Origin: Desulfobacteraceae bacterium
GTDB taxonomy: Bacteria > Desulfobacterota > Desulfobacteria > Desulfobacterales > ETH-SRB1
Assembly: GCA_013202725.1 (NCBI GenBank)
Contig: JABMRH010000067.1
Span: forward strand, 1 to 6,857
Length of the DNA stretch: 6,857 nucleotides
Direction of reading: 5' to 3'
Position numbers and translations under genes: made by a program. Under the pieces are notes generated by a model. The model did no database searches. It saw nothing but the letters and a program-made list of their open reading frames with translations, and was not told where the DNA came from. How positions within the stretch are numbered: the stretch's first letter is position 1; every line of letters begins with the position of its first letter. This document shows, in pieces, positions 1-6,136 of the stretch.

Positions 1-45
1 GACTCAAATTTTAATCCTCAAAATACTCAATGTATTCATGCGGTT

Positions 46-99
46 AAAATTTTCGCCTTCCTTGACATTGAACAAAATTGAACATTTTTCAAATGTCTC
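46..99 (+). repeat. Dispersed repeat, copy 1
   Basis: Positions 51-99 match 3082-3130 at 45 of 49 bases, in the same orientation, including 26 identical bases (68-93 = 3099-3124). GACATT (64-69) can pair with AATGTC (92-97), so this copy can fold into a small hairpin, although its arms differ in sequence from the other copies. It lacks the GC-rich inner hairpin of copy 2. It lies just past the 3' end of the minus-strand DUF362 gene, so it would be transcribed into that mRNA's 3' end, but there is no T-tract that would make it a convincing intrinsic terminator. The rest of 1-124 shows no gene. Confidence 0.85.
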
Positions 100-124
100 T
101 CAAAGCAAGAGTTATTGATTAAAA

Positions 125-1225
125 CTATCTAAACATGGAAAGTATCTTTCCCGGCAATGGTTCTGCAGAGCGCAGCGCCCCATGGGGACACACCTCTATG
201 CAGCAGTAACACCTGATACAGCCATCATAGTCAAAATCGATCCCTTTTTCCTGTTTGGTAATAGCTTTTGTGGGGCAGTATTGCCAGCATTCACCACATA
301 ATTGACAGATATGATTATCTACTACAGGCCTTTGGAGCAGGTGCTTTCGCATGAATTTATGGAACAGTTTCGGCCCGAACATAAGAGGCATTTGCACCGG
401 AAGCAAAAAATCATTAACCATATAAAAGTCTCCGCTTATATATATTTTATCGCCGACCAGCCCTGTTTTTTTTGCCTCTTTTACGGTGAGCAGATTATCA
501 GGTTCCATCCCAAACATGCTGCATATAGCCATGTCTGCGGCAGGGGCATTATTGCTTCCGACAAGTATGCCCAGATGCCGTGGAATGCCGCTTTTGCCCG
601 GACCCTGCCCTTCCATGGCTAAAATGCCGTCAATTATCGTAATCGACGGTTTTATTGCATTGTAAATCCGGACAAGGAGTTTTGCAAAGATTTCCCTGTC
701 AGTACCGCTTTTAAAGTGCCATTCCGGCTTTTTTAAGCCGACAATGCATCCAAACAGGTTTTTTACGCCAAGGGTAAGGAGCATCTGGGAGTGAGTTTTA
801 AGCTTTGCCAAGTTTATCACAACATCGGCTTCAACAGCATCCTTTGCGATATCTATACTGCCGAAAGGTTCGCCGATATCCACCTTTACAGAGGTTTTGA
901 ACTCTTTAAATTCAACATCAATGCCTTCAAGGGCTTTCTTATATCCGCCTTCTTTGAGTATCTTTTCAAATGAACCGGTAGCAGGGCTGTCGGAAATCTG
1001 AGCATGAGCTCCTTTGCTTTGAATATATTCGGCAACCACCCTGACAACAAGCGGATGGGTAAGGATTGCTTTTTCAGGTTTGGCCGGTAAAAGAAGATTC
1101 GGCTTAATCAGAACCCTGTCCTGTCTTTTAATGCAATCTCCGCCTATGGAGTCGATCATCTCAAAGAGTATAGGCTTTAAGGTTTCATAATCATATGCAG
1201 CCTTTTTGAATACTACTTTATGCAT
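125..1225 (-). CDS. DUF362 domain protein with C-terminal 2[4Fe-4S] ferredoxin domain
   Basis: This 366-residue protein is probably a cytoplasmic iron-sulfur protein. Residues about 37-245 carry the DUF362 signature: LIKPNLL (39-45), THP (56-58), a KLKTHSQ stretch followed by TLGVKNLFG (141-159), and a DGILAMEGQGP segment (199-209). The C-terminus has two ferredoxin-type cluster motifs, C307-x2-C310-x2-C313-x3-C317-P and C336-x2-C339-x2-C342-x3-C346-P, with an additional Cys at 341. DUF362-ferredoxin fusions are common in anaerobes, but their reaction is not established, so no function beyond likely electron transfer is claimed. The ATG at 1223-1225 is preceded only by a weak GGAA (complement of 1238-1241, 12 nt away). 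The gene is divergent from the PHP gene and probably monocistronic in view. Base composition is similar to its neighbours and the frame is intact. Confidence 0.93.
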   Translation of the reverse strand: MHKVVFKKAAYDYETLKPILFEMIDSIGGDCIKRQDRVLIKPNLLLPAKPEKAILTHPLVVRVVAEYIQSKGAHAQISDSPATGSFEKILKEGGYKKALEGIDVEFKEFKTSVKVDIGEPFGSIDIAKDAVEADVVINLAKLKTHSQMLLTLGVKNLFGCIVGLKKPEWHFKSGTDREIFAKLLVRIYNAIKPSITIIDGILAMEGQGPGKSGIPRHLGILVGSNNAPAADMAICSMFGMEPDNLLTVKEAKKTGLVGDKIYISGDFYMVNDFLLPVQMPLMFGPKLFHKFMRKHLLQRPVVDNHICQLCGECWQYCPTKAITKQEKGIDFDYDGCIRCYCCIEVCPHGALRSAEPLPGKILSMFR

Positions 1226-1254
1226 TTGTTTTTATCATTCCAGCCCCGTGTGTC

Positions 1255-1274
1255 ATTCCCGCGGAAGCGGGAAT
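1255..1274. repeat. ATTCCCGC-GGAA-GCGGGAAT palindrome
   Basis: A perfect 8-bp stem (1255-1262 with 1267-1274) closes a GGAA loop, which fits the stable GNRA tetraloop class. The flanks (GTC before, CC after) match the very widespread proteobacterial REP-like unit of the form gtcATTCCCGC...GCGGGAATcca. It sits 30 bp upstream of the minus-strand DUF362 start, in the divergent spacer, so it may fall in that gene's 5' leader. There is no T-tract after either arm, so I do not call it a terminator. The structure is seen directly; membership of a dispersed family is from general knowledge. Confidence 0.85.
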
Positions 1275-1280
1275 CCAGTA

Positions 1281-1309
1281 TTTACAAGTTGTTACATATT
1301 CTATATCAT
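1281..1309 (+). promoter_or_regulatory. Candidate sigma70 promoter for the PHP gene
   Basis: TTTACA (1281-1286) and TATCAT (1304-1309) each match the -35 and -10 consensus at five of six positions and are separated by exactly 17 bp. Initiation would be near 1316, giving a leader of about 265 nt before the ATG at 1583. A second perfect -10 hexamer, TATAAT at 1353-1358, lacks a well-spaced -35 (TTGCTG is only 14 bp away) and is a weaker alternative. In AT-rich spacer such matches can arise by chance. Confidence 0.45.
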
Positions 1310-1315
1310 AACTTT

Positions 1316-1582
1316 TTATGAAACCGTCAAACTTGCTGTTTACTATTATCTGTATAATACTTTTTATCAAGCAATTTTATAATCACTCAAGCTTTGTACT
1401 TCTTATTACCAACCAGCATGTGACTGCTGTAATCTGTGAAGCTCCCTTATGCTTTTCAAATGATTTGGTGTCGGACTATTTGTTGCAGCAAGTTAATCAG
1501 GAACAAGAATAACGGCTTTTTTTTATTGTGATTTTTTGCAAATAGAAATAAAAAAACAAGAAAGAGGAATAGGTGGATTTTA
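1316..1582 (+). other. Long AT-rich leader without convincing gene
   Basis: This stretch before the PHP gene is AT-rich. It contains a 64-codon frame (1318-1512) with a hydrophobic N-terminal half but no ribosome binding site, which I do not call. A T7ATT block (1518-1527) is complementary to AATA7 (1547-1556), a 10-bp pairing of A-T only. The last part contains AGGTGG (1571-1576), placed 6 nt before the ATG at 1583, which serves as the ribosome binding site. I recognise no riboswitch or operator. Confidence 0.4.
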
Positions 1583-3058
1583 ATGGGGAACATCATTAGA
1601 GTCTTTGGGTTTGCAGCCCTGATTTTTTTTACAACACACCTGTGTGTGGCCGATTCAAACCAACAGGACAGGTACGAAGCAGCGCCGGGGCTCATAGACC
1701 TGCGATCCACACTCAGCGACGGAGCGCATACTATTGAAGAGTTGGTGCAAATGGCCCGTTCGAGGGGATTTAAGATCCTGTTTATCAATGATCATGATCG
1801 GATTGCCATATCCTATGGAGTGCCCCCTTTCAGAAAGATACTGAGGTATAAAAAAGAGTTTCCCTCAATAATGACCAACAGGCCTGAAAAATTTCTTGAG
1901 GAAATCAGCAGGATATCGGAAAAGTATCCTGACGTAATAATCATTCCAGGTTGCGAAACATCAGCCTATTACTACTGGACCGGATCCTGGTTTAAAAAGG
2001 ATTTAACGGTTCATGAATATGACCGTAAGATCCTTATTATGAATTTCGACAACCCGGATGATTATAATCTTATCCCAAATCTTCATAATAAACTATCCTT
2101 CAAATACACTAAAAAATTGCTTCCAGGGGTTATAATATTTATAGTTCCTCTTATTATAGGTTTTATCTTTTTAAAGTGGCAATGGGGTTTTTCACCATTT
2201 ATGGGTATGCTGCTTATTATTTTTTCAATCCTTGCTATTATTAATTACAATCCTTTCAGAAGTTCTCTGTTTAACCCCTATGCAGGGCATCAAGGTATTG
2301 CGCCATATCAGGAAGTAATCGACTATGTTAACCAAAGGGGAGGGCTCTGTTTCTGGAACTACCTGGAACAAATGTCCGGCATCAGGAAATACGGCCCTAT
2401 TAATGTCAACACACCTCCATATCCCCAGGTCCTCTATCAGTCCAGGAATTATACCGGTTTTGCCGCCATCTACGGAGACAACATCACGGCAACAGATCCG
2501 GGAAAGGAATGGGACAGAGTCTTAAATGAATATTGTCGGGGTGAAAGGGCAAGACCCGCATGGGGAATATCGACAGCAGACTTTCACGAAGATGGTCGTG
2601 CGGGTGAAAAACTGGGATATTATCCGACCACCTTTCTGCTTAAGGAATTTTCCAGGAAAGGTGTGTTAGAGGCCATGGAAAAGGGCCGCATGTATTGTTC
2701 CAGAGGTGATAGCCGTGTCTGGCCGAGGTTGGATTCCTTTAACGTTTTTGGAAAAGACGGCAGAAAGGCTTTTATGGGAGAAACGCTGACTACCTCCCAT
2801 TTCCCGATCATTAAATTCAAAGTCTCTTATAATAACGAGAAACAAACTCCAGCAACTCTTCTTCTTATCCGAGGGGGCATGCTGATACACACATTTAAAG
2901 GCGAAACTCCCATGGAAGTAGAATATGTGGACAGGGCAGCGCCGCCCGGAGAGATGACCTATTATCGCCTGATGGATACAAGGAAACATTTAACCTCTAA
3001 TCCCATATTTGTTACATATTCTGAGACCTTTGAAAAATGCCCCCTTTTGCCCGATTGA
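1583..3058 (+). CDS. PHP-domain protein with signal anchor and two internal membrane helices
   Basis: This 491-residue protein starts with a signal-like segment (R6, hydrophobic 7-19, possible cleavage after CVA at 21-23). A PHP-type fold follows: GLIDLRSTLSDG (36-47), FINDHD (67-72), IPGCE (121-125), H144, and STADFH (330-335). The canonical first motif is H-x-H before xxSDG; here those positions are R41 and T43, so two metal ligands are missing, while NDHD, E125 and the D333-x-H335 pair remain. Residues about 181-198 and 203-223 are strongly hydrophobic, a likely helical hairpin inserted in the PHP domain, placing the protein at the cytoplasmic membrane. PHP proteins include phosphoesterases, but the substrate here is unknown and loss of the first motif may alter or abolish catalysis. 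A beta-rich domain (about 405-478) ends in SNPIFVTYS. The final residues from about 481, ETFEKCPLLPD, are encoded within a repeat element. ATG at 1583 has AGGTGG 6 nt upstream. Confidence 0.88.
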   Translation: MGNIIRVFGFAALIFFTTHLCVADSNQQDRYEAAPGLIDLRSTLSDGAHTIEELVQMARSRGFKILFINDHDRIAISYGVPPFRKILRYKKEFPSIMTNRPEKFLEEISRISEKYPDVIIIPGCETSAYYYWTGSWFKKDLTVHEYDRKILIMNFDNPDDYNLIPNLHNKLSFKYTKKLLPGVIIFIVPLIIGFIFLKWQWGFSPFMGMLLIIFSILAIINYNPFRSSLFNPYAGHQGIAPYQEVIDYVNQRGGLCFWNYLEQMSGIRKYGPINVNTPPYPQVLYQSRNYTGFAAIYGDNITATDPGKEWDRVLNEYCRGERARPAWGISTADFHEDGRAGEKLGYYPTTFLLKEFSRKGVLEAMEKGRMYCSRGDSRVWPRLDSFNVFGKDGRKAFMGETLTTSHFPIIKFKVSYNNEKQTPATLLLIRGGMLIHTFKGETPMEVEYVDRAAPPGEMTYYRLMDTRKHLTSNPIFVTYSETFEKCPLLPD

Positions 3059-3130
3059 GCGCTGATGGTTAGCGCTCAAAATTTCGCCTTTCTTGAACTT
3101 GAACAAAATTGAACATTTTTCAAAAGTCTC
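3023..3130. repeat. Composite inverted-repeat element, copy 2, with inner hairpin
   Basis: The ends are inverted repeats: 3023-3039 pairs with 3114-3130 at 16 of 17 positions (GAGACCTTTGAAAAATG against CATTTTTCAAAAGTCTC). Inside lies a perfect 9-bp hairpin, TTGAGCGCT (3055-3063) and AGCGCTCAA (3071-3079), with a 7-nt loop. The right half (3082-3130) is the part shared with copy 1. The element overlaps the end of the PHP gene and supplies its TGA stop. The layout, about 108 bp with terminal inverted repeats and no coding capacity, is like a MITE or palindromic extragenic element. No target-site duplication was recognised. Confidence 0.8.
3055..3079 (+). terminator. GC-rich hairpin at the PHP stop codon, possible terminator
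   Basis: Nine perfect base pairs with a GATGGTT loop overlap the TGA stop (3056-3058). The downstream sequence AAATTTCGCCTTTCTT has only broken T runs, so this is not a canonical intrinsic terminator. It could still act as a 3' end stabiliser or weak terminator before the next promoter. Confidence 0.35.
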
Positions 3131-3147
3131 ATTCTGTGTGAAACATC

Positions 3148-3176
3148 TTGACATCGATAGAAATTGAAAATAATAT
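3148..3176 (+). promoter_or_regulatory. Candidate sigma70 promoter for the oxidoreductase operon
   Basis: A perfect TTGACA (3148-3153) is followed 17 bp later by TAATAT (3171-3176); an overlapping AATAAT (3169-3174) matches the -10 consensus better but with a 15-bp spacer. Initiation would be near 3183, directly before the repeat hairpin at 3188-3219, leaving a leader of about 150 nt to the first start codon. It lies between the end of the PHP gene and the P-loop NTPase, on the correct strand. Confidence 0.5.
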
Positions 3177-3187
3177 TTGATAGTTAT

Positions 3188-3221
3188 GACCTTTGAAAAT
3201 TGAACATTTTTCAAGGGTCTC
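3188..3221. repeat. Dispersed repeat, copy 3 (compact hairpin)
   Basis: Positions 3196-3221 match 3105-3130 of copy 2 at 24 of 26 bases. Here the arms are adjacent: GACCTTTGAAAA (3188-3199) pairs with 3208-3219 over 12 positions (one G-T wobble) around an 8-nt loop. It would form a hairpin at the very start of the transcript from the candidate promoter at 3148-3176. The rest of 3222-3335 shows no gene or recognisable structure. Confidence 0.8.
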
Positions 3222-3335
3222 TGTTTTCAACAGGCTGATATTTGGAACTATTATTTCGCTTAACCATCTGTCTCATACAAAAGGCTCATGCAAAGGGGTT
3301 TTTTAAGGCGGCCAATTGCTGATACTGGATTTTAA

Positions 3336-4046
3336 TTGGTGGAAATCGATCTCGATGGCATTGTTATAATTGTTGGAAACTACGGCAGCGGAAAGACCGA
3401 GGTTTGCATCAATCTTGCCGTGAATCGTAAGATGGCCGGGTTAGAGGTTCGTATCGCAGATCTTGATCTGGTTAATCCTTACTTTAGAACACGTGAGGCA
3501 AAGACACGGCTTGCTGAACTTGGGATCGAGGTGGTCGTGCCTCCAAAGCAGTATATGCAGGCCGATCTTCCCATCCTGAGCCCTGTTGTGGCGGGGATGA
3601 TCAGACAACCAAGCCAACTTACATTACTTGACATGGGCGGTAATGATGTTGGCGTAAATGTGCTTGCGGCGCTTGGTGATGCATTAAGCGGCAGGAAAAT
3701 TCATGTGCTTCAGGTCGTAAATCCATTTAGACCCTTTACAGATACCGCTGAAGGGTGTTTAAAGATTCGCAATGAGATAGAAATGGCCTCAAGGTTATCT
3801 ATAAGCGGCATTATCGGCAATGCAAATCTTATCGATGAAACAACTGTCGAGGATATATACACAGGTTATGATTTTGTATCGGGATTATCAAAGGAGAGCG
3901 GATTACCTTTAAAGTTTGTTACGGTTGCGGCAGAGCTGATGCCGGAAATAGATATTAAACATTTTACCTGTCCGGTATTATTAATAGAAAGGCAGCTTGT
4001 CCCGCCGTGGAAAAGGTCTATTTCTCTCGCTTCAAAAATGAAGTAA
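3336..4046 (+). CDS. P-loop NTPase of the SIMIBI (CobQ/MinD/ParA-like) type, first gene of the oxidoreductase operon
   Basis: This 236-residue protein is a soluble nucleotide-binding protein of unknown role. Walker A is G14-NYGS-G19-K20-T21; DLDLVNPYF (42-50) follows in the position of the switch/Walker A' region of MinD/ParA-type ATPases, and LLDMGG (97-102) is a likely Walker B. It has no membrane segment and no Cys cluster. It is followed after 6 nt by the delta ferredoxin gene, so it is co-transcribed with the 2-oxoacid:ferredoxin oxidoreductase. Plausible roles are cofactor or cluster insertion, or regulation of that enzyme, but this is inference from position and fold class only. The start is unusual: a TAA lies immediately upstream in frame (3333-3335), so initiation must be at TTG 3336 or GTG 3339, and only a weak GGA (3327-3329) precedes them. 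GTG has the better spacing. Confidence 0.9.
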   Translation: MVEIDLDGIVIIVGNYGSGKTEVCINLAVNRKMAGLEVRIADLDLVNPYFRTREAKTRLAELGIEVVVPPKQYMQADLPILSPVVAGMIRQPSQLTLLDMGGNDVGVNVLAALGDALSGRKIHVLQVVNPFRPFTDTAEGCLKIRNEIEMASRLSISGIIGNANLIDETTVEDIYTGYDFVSGLSKESGLPLKFVTVAAELMPEIDIKHFTCPVLLIERQLVPPWKRSISLASKMK

Positions 4047-4052
4047 AACTAT

Positions 4053-4289
4053 ATGGCATATAAGCATTATATCGATAGCAACAGATGTAAAGGGTGCGGG
4101 CTATGTGTGGCCGTATGCCCTAAAAATGTTTTGCAGCTATCTGAAGAAATTAACACAAAGAGCTATTTTCCCGTATATCAGGCACGTCCCGAGGACTGTA
4201 TTTTTTGCGCAACATGCTGCATTATGTGCCCGGATGTCGCCATAACCATAACCGGAGAGATCGAAGACAGGCCGAAGCAGCCGGCATAA
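4053..4289 (+). CDS. korD: 2-oxoacid:ferredoxin oxidoreductase delta subunit (2[4Fe-4S] ferredoxin)
   Basis: This 78-residue ferredoxin-like subunit carries electrons from the catalytic core to a soluble ferredoxin. Two cluster motifs are complete: C12-x2-C15-x2-C18-x3-C22-P and C49-x2-C52-x2-C55-x3-C59-P, with an additional Cys at 56. Length and motif spacing fit KorD/PorD-type delta subunits. It starts 6 nt after the P-loop NTPase stop and has no strong Shine-Dalgarno sequence (only GAAG at the end of the previous gene), which suggests translational coupling. The alpha gene follows after 13 nt. Which 2-oxoacid the complex uses cannot be told from this subunit. Confidence 0.93.
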   Translation: MAYKHYIDSNRCKGCGLCVAVCPKNVLQLSEEINTKSYFPVYQARPEDCIFCATCCIMCPDVAITITGEIEDRPKQPA

Positions 4290-4302
4290 ACGGAGGAATA
4301 TT

Positions 4303-5370
4303 ATGGGGAAGATATTAATGAAAGGGAACGAAGCTATCGGAGAGGCTGCGATAAGGGCTGGATGTCTTAATTATTTTGCCTATCCTATTACTCCTCAATC
4401 CGAGGTTGCAGAATACCTGTCCCGCCGGATGCCTGAAGTCGGGGGCGTATTTTTGCAGGGAGAAAGCGAAGTTGCGGTCTCATATATGCTCTTTGGAGCG
4501 TCAGCGTGCGGGGCCAGGGTTTTTACCACTTCATCGAGCCCGGGCATAAGCCTGATGAGTGAAGGGATCAGCTATATTGCCGGCGCCCAGTGCCCGGCCG
4601 TGTTTGTAAATATTATGCGAGGCGGTCCGGGACTTGGAGGAATACTTCCATCCCAGGCTGATTACTTCCAGGCAACAAAAGGCGGAGGGCATGGCGACTA
4701 TAGGTTGCTTGTCATGGCGCCCGCAAGTGTTCAGGAGGCCGTTGAGATGGTAATGCTTGCCTTTCCTCTTGCGGAAAAGTATCGCAACCCGGTGATGCTT
4801 TTAGGCGACGGCTTGATAGGCCAGATGATGGAACCGGTAGAATTTCCTGATCATCTCAAGTCAGAGCCGACCAACAAGGATGAATGGGCTACAAACGGAA
4901 TGGACACACGCGGAAGCAACAAGCGCAACCTTGTAAAGACTCTTTTTCTGGATGCTGGCAAGCTAAACGAACATAATCTTATGTTAAAAGCCAAGTACGA
5001 CCGGATGAAGCGAGAGGAGATAAGATACGAACTTTATAATATAGAGTCTGATTACAAAGCGCTTATTGTAAGTTATGGGACAATGAGCAGAGTATGCAAA
5101 ACCGCCATAGACAATATGAAAGATGAAGGGCTTGAGGTCGGGATGGTAAGACCTCAAACGCTCTTTCCCTTTCCTGAAAATGCCGTATATGAAGCTGCTT
5201 CCAAAGAGAGCTGCAAGGTAGTTGTGAGCATCGAGATGAGCATGGGACAAATGGTTGAGGATGTGGAGAGATGTGTTAAAGGCAAACTTCCTGTCAAATG
5301 GTATGGGAAATGTGGCGGCGATGTGCCGACTCCGGAAGAGGTTGTCGAAGCTGTTAAATCTTTTTTGTAA
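4303..5370 (+). CDS. korA/vorB: 2-oxoacid:ferredoxin oxidoreductase alpha subunit (KorA/VorB type)
   Basis: The 355-residue alpha subunit forms, with beta, the active site that converts a 2-oxoacid plus CoA and oxidised ferredoxin to an acyl-CoA, CO2 and reduced ferredoxin. Domain I (about 1-180) shows YPITPQSE (27-34), the ESE segment (54-56), TSSSPG (76-81), MRGGPGLGG (105-113) and SQADYFQATKGGGHGDYR (117-134). Domain II (about 250-340) shows VSYGTMSR and VRPQTLFPFP (282-291). Length is normal for alpha subunits with a separate gamma. The sequence reads like proteins labelled VorB (3-methyl-2-oxobutanoate dehydrogenase), while the gene order D-A-B-C is that of korDABC, so 2-oxoglutarate and branched-chain 2-oxoacids are both possible substrates. 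GGAGG at 4292-4296 lies 6 nt before the ATG, the strongest ribosome binding site so far in the operon. Confidence 0.95.
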   Translation: MGKILMKGNEAIGEAAIRAGCLNYFAYPITPQSEVAEYLSRRMPEVGGVFLQGESEVAVSYMLFGASACGARVFTTSSSPGISLMSEGISYIAGAQCPAVFVNIMRGGPGLGGILPSQADYFQATKGGGHGDYRLLVMAPASVQEAVEMVMLAFPLAEKYRNPVMLLGDGLIGQMMEPVEFPDHLKSEPTNKDEWATNGMDTRGSNKRNLVKTLFLDAGKLNEHNLMLKAKYDRMKREEIRYELYNIESDYKALIVSYGTMSRVCKTAIDNMKDEGLEVGMVRPQTLFPFPENAVYEAASKESCKVVVSIEMSMGQMVEDVERCVKGKLPVKWYGKCGGDVPTPEEVVEAVKSFL

Positions 5371-5386
5371 AGGAGCATAAATAGCA

Positions 5387-6124
5387 ATGGGCAAAACATT
5401 TGCGAAACCGGAAGCTCTTTCTGACCAGCATACTCATTACTGCCCTGGATGTACCCATGGCATAATACACAGGCTGGTAGCCGAAGTAATAGACGAACTG
5501 GGCATCAAGGGTCGTACCGTCGGCATTGCGCCTGTCGGCTGCGCTGTTTTGGCTTATAACTATTTTATTTTGGATTTTCAGGAAGCGGCTCACGGTCGCG
5601 CGCCGGCTATGGCCACAGGGATAAAGAGAGTCAGGCCGGATTTGATTGTTTTTACCTATCAGGGTGACGGCGACCTGGCAAGCATTGGAATGGGAGAGAT
5701 AATTCATGCCGCAAACCGGGGGGAAAAGTTTACAACCATCTTTGTAAATAATGCTGTCTATGGCATGACAGGTGGGCAGATGGCGCCGACTACCATGCCG
5801 GGTCAGCGGACTACAACAAGCCCTTTTGGGAGAAATGTTAAAGAGGTCGGCATGCCGATAAAGATGGCAGAATTGCTTTCGGCTCTTGAGACACCCGGAT
5901 ATATTACAAGGCAATCGGTAATAAAGCCAAAGTATATTGTCAGGGCAAAGAAAGCTGTCAAAAAAGCATTTCAGTATCAACTGGAAGGCCGATGCTTTAG
6001 CCTGGTGGAGGTTATAAGCACATGCCCGACCAACTGGGGGCTTACACCGGTGCAGGCAGTAAAGTGGGCAGAGGAGACTATGCTGCCCTATTATAAACTT
6101 GGCGAATTTAAAAGGCCTGATTAA
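5387..6124 (+). CDS. korB: 2-oxoacid:ferredoxin oxidoreductase beta subunit, thiamine pyrophosphate-binding
   Basis: This 245-residue beta subunit binds thiamine pyrophosphate. The TPP-Mg motif is G93-D-G-D followed by N121-N122 in NNAVYGMTGGQ (121-131). C19-P-G-C22, C52 and C213 are in the places where beta subunits of this family hold the ligands of the proximal [4Fe-4S] cluster, and HGRAPAMATG (69-78) is typical of the family. It is complete and of usual length. AGGAG (5371-5375) lies directly after the alpha stop codon, 11 nt before the ATG, a slightly long spacing. Alpha and beta should form the catalytic core together. In vor naming this would be VorA. Confidence 0.95.
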   Translation: MGKTFAKPEALSDQHTHYCPGCTHGIIHRLVAEVIDELGIKGRTVGIAPVGCAVLAYNYFILDFQEAAHGRAPAMATGIKRVRPDLIVFTYQGDGDLASIGMGEIIHAANRGEKFTTIFVNNAVYGMTGGQMAPTTMPGQRTTTSPFGRNVKEVGMPIKMAELLSALETPGYITRQSVIKPKYIVRAKKAVKKAFQYQLEGRCFSLVEVISTCPTNWGLTPVQAVKWAEETMLPYYKLGEFKRPD

Positions 6125-6136
6125 AACAGGAAAAAA

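Noticed and set aside
302..973. Plus-strand open frames opposite the DUF362 gene
   Set aside because: The minus strand codes for a well-supported protein with cluster motifs; these are antisense shadows.
1289..1302. 14-mer TTGTTACATATTCT also present near 3009-3022
   Set aside because: The match is short and AT-rich with no extended similarity on either side, so chance is likely.
1353..1358. Perfect TATAAT hexamer
   Set aside because: The nearest -35-like TTGCTG is only 14 bp away, and the 1281-1309 pair has better geometry.
1318..1512. 64-codon plus-strand frame with a hydrophobic N-terminal half in the divergent spacer
   Set aside because: There is no ribosome binding site, the start overlaps the predicted transcription start region, and the composition looks like AT-rich spacer.
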